The notes under the pieces: generated by a model
Databases searched by the model: none
The model's input: only the letters and a program-made list of their open reading frames with translations
What the model was told of the DNA's origin: nothing
Position numbers and translations under genes: made by a program
DNA from: Thermodesulfobacteriota bacterium
GTDB taxonomy: Bacteria; Desulfobacterota_D; UBA1144; Nemesobacterales; UBA2774
Length of the DNA: 10,182 nt
Assembly (NCBI GenBank): GCA_039028315.1
Contig: JBCCIH010000079.1
Coordinates: 1-10,182 of the forward strand
Direction of reading: 5' to 3'
Part shown: positions 6,376 through 10,182 of the stretch, in pieces
How positions within the stretch are numbered: the stretch's first letter is position 1
How the letters are laid out: the number at the start of each line of letters is the position of its first letter

Positions 6376-6753
6376 ATGAAAGTCGCATATATATTTCGTT
6401 CCAACATGGCATCAACCTATCAATTGGGAAAAATGATACTACCCCAACTTGAAGAAGGTTTTCACGGTGTTGAGGTTGTGGGAATGTTCTTTTTTGACGA
6501 CAACACTTACGTGTTGCGCTCAGGCGATCCCGTAGGAGAGCGCTTGTCGAAGATCGCAAGAGATAAGGGTATCCTGTTGATGATGTGCGACCAGTGCGCG
6601 GTAGTTCGTAACTTGGCTGATGGTACTCTTGAACAGTGTGGTAAGGGTGAAGTAAAAGCTAAAGGAACAGTTGAAGGAGTAAGTGCAGGTTGTTTCCCTC
6701 AACTATACGAGGCCTTAAGTGGTAACCTTCCCGACCAGATCATTACTCTTTAG
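6376..6753 (+). CDS. DsrE-like small cysteine protein
   Basis: A 125-residue soluble protein with the DsrE/DsrF-like fold pattern: MKVAYIFRSN first strand, HGVEVVGMFFFDDNTYVLRS, then GERLSKIARDKGILLMMCDQCA. Cys residues are C71 and C74 (CDQC), C88 and C106. In DsrE/TusD relatives a Cys carries persulfide sulfur; a CxxC pair plus two more Cys could carry sulfur or bind a thiophilic metal. A strong ribosome site, AAGGAG at 6364-6369, lies 6 nt before the ATG. It is 74 nt after hisI2 and on the same strand, so probably in the same transcript. It reminds me of DsrE-related proteins annotated as SaoD in a proposed organometal-transport cluster, but I cannot confirm that, and the other components of such a cluster are not evident here. 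Confidence 0.75.
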   Translation: MKVAYIFRSNMASTYQLGKMILPQLEEGFHGVEVVGMFFFDDNTYVLRSGDPVGERLSKIARDKGILLMMCDQCAVVRNLADGTLEQCGKGEVKAKGTVEGVSAGCFPQLYEALSGNLPDQIITL

Positions 6754-6802
6754 AACGGTGGTCCCATTAACTAATATCTTGAGGGGATTATGGATTAATA
6801 TA

Positions 6803-6913
6803 ATGAGTGTTTTGCTTTGTATTTATATAACTAGCGGCCTGATTGACCGAATTATTATTAAAACTCATTCTCTGGATACTCCTATTGGTCTTTCGGGCCG
6901 CGATATAGTTTGA
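6803..6913 (+). other. Possible 36-codon small ORF overlapping a hairpin
   Basis: An ATG at 6803 opens a 36-residue frame ending in TGA at 6911-6913 (start MSVLLCIYIT, end IGLSGRDIV). No ribosome site is well placed: GAGGGG at 6781-6786 is 16 nt away. The frame spans the inverted repeat at 6834-6901. It may be a leader peptide, a remnant or chance; I would not call it a gene on this evidence. Confidence 0.2.
6834..6901 (+). repeat. Inverted repeat / RNA hairpin in the DsrE-COG0523 gap
   Basis: The arms 6834-6848 (GCGGCCTGATTGACC) and 6887-6901 (GGTCTTTCGGGCCGC) pair at 12 of 15 positions as DNA; one further position is a G-U pair in RNA, leaving only a two-base U-U internal mismatch. Two more pairs (6849-6886 as G-U, 6850-6885) extend the stem around a loop of about 34 nt. 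There is no U-tract after it, so it is not a simple intrinsic terminator. The G+C-rich stem stands out in an AT-rich gap about 110 nt before the COG0523 gene. It may be a leader structure, a processing site or a small mobile repeat. Confidence 0.5.
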
Positions 6914-6931
6914 GCTATAATGGGTATTGTG

Positions 6932-6964
6932 TCCAATGACCCCGCAATAATCGCAAGGGGTGGA
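6932..6964 (+). repeat. Second, weaker hairpin in the COG0523 leader
   Basis: ACCCC (6939-6943) pairs with GGGGT (6957-6961) around a 13-nt loop, and TCC (6932-6934) can pair with GGA (6962-6964) across a 4-nt bulge. It lies 31 nt after the larger hairpin and 50 nt before the GTPase start. No T-run follows, so it is not an evident terminator. It could be chance. Confidence 0.25.
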
Positions 6965-6970
6965 TAGTTG

Positions 6971-6984
6971 ATAATTGGAATTAT
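6971..6984. promoter_or_regulatory. Palindrome before the COG0523 gene
   Basis: ATAATTggAATTAT is a perfect 6-2-6 dyad, 30 nt before the GTPase ATG, overlapping a -35-like TTGATA (6968-6973). A following TAAATT (6989-6994) would give a 15-nt spacer, which is short. It differs from the TGCAAAT operators, so it is either a different control site or a product of AT-rich sequence. Confidence 0.25.
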
Positions 6985-7014
6985 TGCATAAATTATTTAG
7001 TGGTGTGAATAAGA

Positions 7015-8013
7015 ATGGATAAACAAGTTCCTGTAACAATCATTAGCGGATTTTTGGGTGCTGGCAAAACAACGCTCCTAAATCATATTCTGAATACCGA
7101 AAATGAACGTAAAATAGCTGTTTTAGTGAATGACTTTGGCGAAATCAATATAGATGCTGAACTTATCGTCAATATTGAAAACGAAGTCGATAATACTGTT
7201 AATTTAACAAATGGGTGTATTTGCTGCTCGTTAAGTGAAGATCTTCTTGAATCAATACTTAATATTTTGGAGCGCCCTGATTTGGATCATATAATTATAG
7301 AAGCCAGTGGAGTCTCAGACCCAGCAGCAATAGCATTAAATTTGCTGTTGCCGGGGATAAGAGAACTAATTAAGATAGAGAATATTATCTCTATAATTGA
7401 TGCCGAGAATGTTCTTGAGCTTACAAAAGGTCGCTATTCTGAACTTGGAATTGCTCAGATTTCGGTGGCCGATATTTTGATACTAAATAAAGTTGACCTA
7501 ATCGATAAGGCAAGAGCAGACCAAATTATTAAGAGTCTTAAAGAAATCTTACCAAATTCTCGTATAGTAGAAGCTAGCCACGGTGTAGTGCCTTTAGAGC
7601 TAGTATTTGGTCTTGGCGTATATAACCCCGATCGTATTCTTGAAGCAGAACCTGTGAATACTCATGTGCATTCAGAGAATTCCTCTGATCATAACCATGA
7701 ACACTCTCACCACGGTGATGTGTTTAGTACATGGAGTTATACAACAGATAAAATTTTATCTTATGATAGTCTTCGTACTGCACTAAAATCCCTTCCTACA
7801 AATATATTTAGAGCAAAAGGTATTGTTTATCAGGATAAGGAAACAGAAAAGCGCGGAATCGTACATATGGTTGGAAGAAGATGTACGCTATCTTGGGGAA
7901 ATCCTTGGGCTGAGCAACAACCTTATTCAAAAATCGTCATGATAGGAACGCCGGAAGAAGTAGATCAGAAACAGATAAAAGATCATTTTGATAAACATCT
8001 GATCTCTGAATAA
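7015..8013 (+). CDS. COG0523/CobW-family GTPase metallochaperone (ZigA/YciC-like)
   Basis: A 332-residue G3E-family GTPase. It has Walker A GFLGAGKTT (12-20), VNDFGEINID (38-47), the CxCC metal motif in NGCICC (66-71), the EASG switch motif (96-99) and G4 NKVD (158-161). A His-rich segment, HVHSENSSDHNHEHSHHGD (217-235), joins the GTPase half to the CobW C-terminal domain, which ends with RRCTLSWGNPW and a typical 'IG' strand near the end. All GTPase motifs are intact and the length is in the normal range. Zur-regulated members (ZigA, YciC, ZagA) deliver zinc to client enzymes under zinc limitation; others serve cobalt or nitrile hydratase. The Fur-family regulator, Zrg-like genes and HisI2 nearby favour the zinc branch. 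The ribosome site is weak. It lies 261 nt after the DsrE-like gene, so it may have its own promoter. Confidence 0.92.
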   Translation: MDKQVPVTIISGFLGAGKTTLLNHILNTENERKIAVLVNDFGEINIDAELIVNIENEVDNTVNLTNGCICCSLSEDLLESILNILERPDLDHIIIEASGVSDPAAIALNLLLPGIRELIKIENIISIIDAENVLELTKGRYSELGIAQISVADILILNKVDLIDKARADQIIKSLKEILPNSRIVEASHGVVPLELVFGLGVYNPDRILEAEPVNTHVHSENSSDHNHEHSHHGDVFSTWSYTTDKILSYDSLRTALKSLPTNIFRAKGIVYQDKETEKRGIVHMVGRRCTLSWGNPWAEQQPYSKIVMIGTPEEVDQKQIKDHFDKHLISE

Positions 8014-8122
8014 TAATAGTAATTACCCGCCACCAGTATTTAGAATTGATTAGATTAAGTCAAAATTTATTCTTACTATAATTTCAGATTGCTTAAGATT
8101 AACTCAAAAGAAATCTTGTCTT

Positions 8123-9121
8123 CTAAAATCTAACTCCAAGACCTATCTGTGGTCCAGTGTGCCAAATATTGTATGTAAATTTGTTGCTGCCCGATCCATC
8201 TTCATAGTCTATGTATAAAACTCTGTATCCAATATATGGTGTTACTCCCCACCACGGGAGTGTATATCCTATATTTGAGACAAAGTTCCAGTCAACATCC
8301 GATGAAAATCCAAGCCCAAATCCTCCGATATCGGTTTTTATCGTTAGGAGCAAGTTCTCTGTGAAGTCGAAAATAAGTCTCGTGCCAACAATGAAGTCAA
8401 ACCATGTCTGGTCTTCTTTAACGCGCTGACCAACCGTCCCCATTGGAGTATCTATAGTGAAATTTATTTCTGTATTAACGGTCAGTATCCTGCCTCCGCC
8501 GTAAAGATCTACAGTCATGGCCGGCCAAGATTTAAGATTGTTTGATTTTGTATTTTCACTCAGTGCTACATCTGCAACTCTATATCCTGCCGCCAGATCC
8601 ATCAAAAACATTTCTACTTCGACCTTCGATCTTGTAGAACCTATCACTCTAGTTTGGCTACTTTTGGAGGATACTTTCATATATATAGGGTCAACAAAGA
8701 ATATCCACTTCTTCCACCATAGCTCTAAATGACCCTGAATACCAAAATCCAAATTTGAAAATATATCCCCAAAGCTCACATCAACATCGGCTACTGCAGG
8801 TCCTATACCTGCTTCTCCATTCATCCCAGTCAGCCATAGATAGACAGCGGCAAATACTTGCCAGTCTCTAGTTCCGTAATAGCCGGTTTCATAGCTCTGG
8901 CCCGATTGATTTTCACCTTGATCACTTGCTTGTGCATATAGATCTTCACCAAAACTAGAATCTTTGTCTCGGATTTTCTCATAGGTATTACTTAGATTGA
9001 TACTATCTTTTGCATGTGCATGATCCGTAGAAACTTGGGTTAACAGTAGTAGGACTAATATTAGGGAAATCAGGAAATAACTTGTTGGATTGCAAATACA
9101 GCATATTCTTTGTTTTCGCAT
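8123..9121 (-). CDS. Outer-membrane beta-barrel protein
   Basis: A 332-residue exported protein. A basic start and a long hydrophobic stretch (about 15-28) form a signal peptide, with likely cleavage near AHA-K (about 37). After a polar Gln/Ser-rich linker come many alternating strands with aromatic girdles: WQVFAAVYLWLTG, ADVDVSFGDIFSNLDFGIQG, HLELWWKKWIFFVDPIYMKV, then a run of strands ending in GPQIGLGVRF. The terminal Phe is the usual recognition signal for the BAM machinery. The central ADVDVSFxDIxxNLDFG motif is familiar from uncharacterised outer-membrane proteins of proteobacteria. No substrate can be assigned. CTCCT on the plus strand at 9130-9134 gives AGGAG 8 nt before the ATG. It converges with the COG0523 gene (109 nt between stops) and diverges from the SYLF gene. 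No sign ties it to the metal cluster. Confidence 0.82.
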   Translation of the reverse strand: MRKQRICCICNPTSYFLISLILVLLLLTQVSTDHAHAKDSINLSNTYEKIRDKDSSFGEDLYAQASDQGENQSGQSYETGYYGTRDWQVFAAVYLWLTGMNGEAGIGPAVADVDVSFGDIFSNLDFGIQGHLELWWKKWIFFVDPIYMKVSSKSSQTRVIGSTRSKVEVEMFLMDLAAGYRVADVALSENTKSNNLKSWPAMTVDLYGGGRILTVNTEINFTIDTPMGTVGQRVKEDQTWFDFIVGTRLIFDFTENLLLTIKTDIGGFGLGFSSDVDWNFVSNIGYTLPWWGVTPYIGYRVLYIDYEDGSGSNKFTYNIWHTGPQIGLGVRF

Positions 9122-9182
9122 GCTCTAAACTCCTACCGGCCAATGATATCGATTATGTTACTCGATAATCTATGAATGAACA

Positions 9183-9218
9183 AAACTGTATTTACATATA
9201 TTCTCCAAACTGTATATT
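9183..9218 (+). promoter_or_regulatory. Promoter of the SYLF gene with an embedded direct repeat
   Basis: TTTACA (9191-9196), a 16-nt spacer and TATATT (9213-9218) form a good sigma-70-type promoter, with an expected start near 9225 and AAGGAG at 9234-9239 before the ATG at 9247. The nonamer AAACTGTAT occurs at 9183-9191 and again at 9207-9215, 24 bp apart, and each copy is followed by an ATATTCT run. The second copy overlaps the -10 box, so the repeat may be an activator or repressor site. Confidence 0.55.
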
Positions 9219-9246
9219 CTTCAACGTAACATAAAGGAGACTAAAT

Positions 9247-9810
9247 ATGATTCGTATCTACAGAATTGCTTTTATAGCTTTAACATTATTTCTGCTTATT
9301 TCACCTGCTGGTGCTAAAGATGTTGCTAAAGAAAGAAAAGAGATAAACGATAAAACAACTGAGACTCTAAAGCGGTTATACAAACTTCAACCTGAAGCGA
9401 AACAAGCGATTAGTGGAAGCTATGGATATGCTGTATTTAGTAATTTTGGTATGAAGATATTTGTAGCAGGCGGTGGTAAGGGAAAAGGGGAGGCTATTAG
9501 TAATAAAAGTGGCAAACATACATACATGAAAATGCTCGAAGTCCAGGCCGGTCTTGGAATTGGCATAAAGAGGTTTCAAGTTGTTTTTGTGTTTGAAAAC
9601 AAAACGGTTTTTGATCAATTTATCAACTCTGGTTGGGAATTTGGGGGCCAATCTACCGTAGCAGCAAAGCTGGACGATGATGGAGGAGCCTTTACAGGCG
9701 CAGCGATAGTCTCACCAGGGGTGTGGATATATCAGCTCACTGAGGATGGTCTTGCGCTTGAAGTGACGGTAAAAGGTACTAAATATATGAAAGACGATGA
9801 TCTAAACTGA
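9247..9810 (+). CDS. Secreted SYLF-domain (Ysc84/BPSL1445-type) protein
   Basis: A 187-residue protein with a clear signal peptide (hydrophobic 8-19, cleavage near PAGA-KD at 23/24). A short charged helix, KERKEINDKTTETLKRLY, leads into the SYLF core: AKQAISGSYGYAVFSNFG, the Gly-rich VAGGGKGKGEAI, a QAGLGIGIKRFQVVFVFENKTVFDQF stretch, GWEFGGQSTVAA and a final beta segment with VSPGVWIYQLTEDG. SYLF domains bind lipids or phosphoinositides in eukaryotes; bacterial exported forms probably associate with the cell envelope but their role is unsettled. The length is typical for bacterial members. AAGGAG lies 7 nt before the ATG. The gene is divergent from the outer-membrane protein gene across 125 nt and convergent with the DUF2779 gene, so it is most likely a single-gene transcript. 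Confidence 0.88.
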   Translation: MIRIYRIAFIALTLFLLISPAGAKDVAKERKEINDKTTETLKRLYKLQPEAKQAISGSYGYAVFSNFGMKIFVAGGGKGKGEAISNKSGKHTYMKMLEVQAGLGIGIKRFQVVFVFENKTVFDQFINSGWEFGGQSTVAAKLDDDGGAFTGAAIVSPGVWIYQLTEDGLALEVTVKGTKYMKDDDLN

Positions 9811-9832
9811 GAATAAACACAATAACTTCATA

Positions 9833-10182
9833 TCATAATTCCCTTAAATGCTTGAAAATTTTCACCATCGCTAGCGTGTCTAACTCGCAGTATTCCAGAA
9901 GTGATTTTTGAAGTTCAGCTCGCTCTGAACGATTGAGCTCTTCGAATATGGTTCTATGCCAGCCCTCCATGGCATCTGTGCCGCTTTGTATTTCAAGATC
10001 TTGATAGGAAAACTCTGGGCACAAAACCGGCAGTACTTTTTTTATCGATGTTTTACCCTTAAATCCTGGGTGTTTATAGTCATCTTTGAATATTCTTTCT
10101 AAATCAAATGTTCTCTCGTTTAAGTTTAGAAGAAACTCTTTGTATTCAGGATATATTTCCCCAATTTGCGTGTTTCTCGTGT
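9833..10182 (-). CDS. DUF2779 protein, C-terminal end (5' part off window)
   Basis: The minus-strand frame is open from the right edge to the stop at 9833, giving about 115 residues; the TTG at 10024 is internal, not a start. The visible end includes LERIFKDDYKHPGFKGKTSI, KKVLPVLCPEFSYQDLEI, a GTDAMEGWHRTIF segment and LLEYCELDTLAMVKIFKHL. This order (hPxFKGxxSIKKVLP, then Y-x-x-L-x-I-x-x-G, then YCxxDTxAM) is the signature of the DUF2779 C-terminal domain. The YCELD element resembles the YxxxD third motif of DnaQ-type exonucleases, and DUF2779 proteins are generally suspected of nucleic-acid processing; that role is inference. Only 22 nt separate its stop from that of the SYLF gene, with no clear shared terminator. 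Confidence 0.8.
   Translation of the reverse strand, partial: TRNTQIGEIYPEYKEFLLNLNERTFDLERIFKDDYKHPGFKGKTSIKKVLPVLCPEFSYQDLEIQSGTDAMEGWHRTIFEELNRSERAELQKSLLEYCELDTLAMVKIFKHLREL

Noticed and set aside
6940..6960. CCCC...GGGG hairpin as an intrinsic terminator
   Set aside because: The stem is short and no T-run follows on either strand; listed only as part of a possible leader structure.
8211..8732. Small plus-strand frames opposite the outer-membrane protein gene
   Set aside because: The antisense frame encodes a coherent signal peptide and beta-barrel with terminal Phe, so these are shadows.

Overview
The window comes from an AT-rich Gram-negative bacterium. Evidence for Gram-negative is an outer-membrane beta-barrel protein with a terminal Phe, a SYLF-domain exported protein and a periplasmic His-rich protein. 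Phylum cannot be fixed from the sequence; a deltaproteobacterial-type or little-studied environmental lineage is my guess. No rRNA, tRNA, CRISPR array, transposase or phage gene is visible.

Layout. Positions 2-1753 hold the end of a transporter operon: the C-terminus of a MacB/FtsX-type ABC permease, a small periplasmic His-rich protein and a membrane-anchored DUF3299-like protein. The combination resembles the Zrg-type zinc uptake systems known from Vibrio. A convergent gene (1802-2179, minus) encodes a short Fur-family repressor with two CxxC zinc motifs. Its divergent intergenic region (2183-2416) carries two near-identical 15-bp 7-1-7 palindromes of the form TGCAAATnATTTGCA, plus a third, different dyad almost exactly midway between them. 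They sit in front of a second same-strand run (2417-6753): a CzcO/YpdA-like flavoprotein with a CCxxxCxC tail, an unrecognised 182-residue protein, a FeoB-like transporter with a degenerate G4 motif and an unusually Cys-rich gate, a HisI-type phosphoribosyl-AMP cyclohydrolase that has lost one canonical zinc ligand, and a DsrE-like protein with CxxC. After a 261-nt structured gap comes a COG0523/CobW-type GTPase metallochaperone with CxCC and a His-rich loop (7015-8013).

How the parts fit. A Zur-like regulator, Zrg-like uptake, a COG0523 chaperone and a substitute-type HisI are all known ingredients of bacterial zinc-starvation regulons. My main inference is that positions 2-8013 form a zinc (or related thiophilic metal) homeostasis island. 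Its central, less described part is the flavoprotein / unknown protein / FeoB-like / HisI2 / DsrE operon under the paired palindromes. Assignment to zinc rather than iron or another metal is inferred from context, not shown.

The right end (8123-10182) looks unrelated: an outer-membrane beta-barrel protein (minus), a divergent SYLF/Ysc84-type secreted protein with a good promoter, and the C-terminal end of a DUF2779 protein entering from the right edge on the minus strand.
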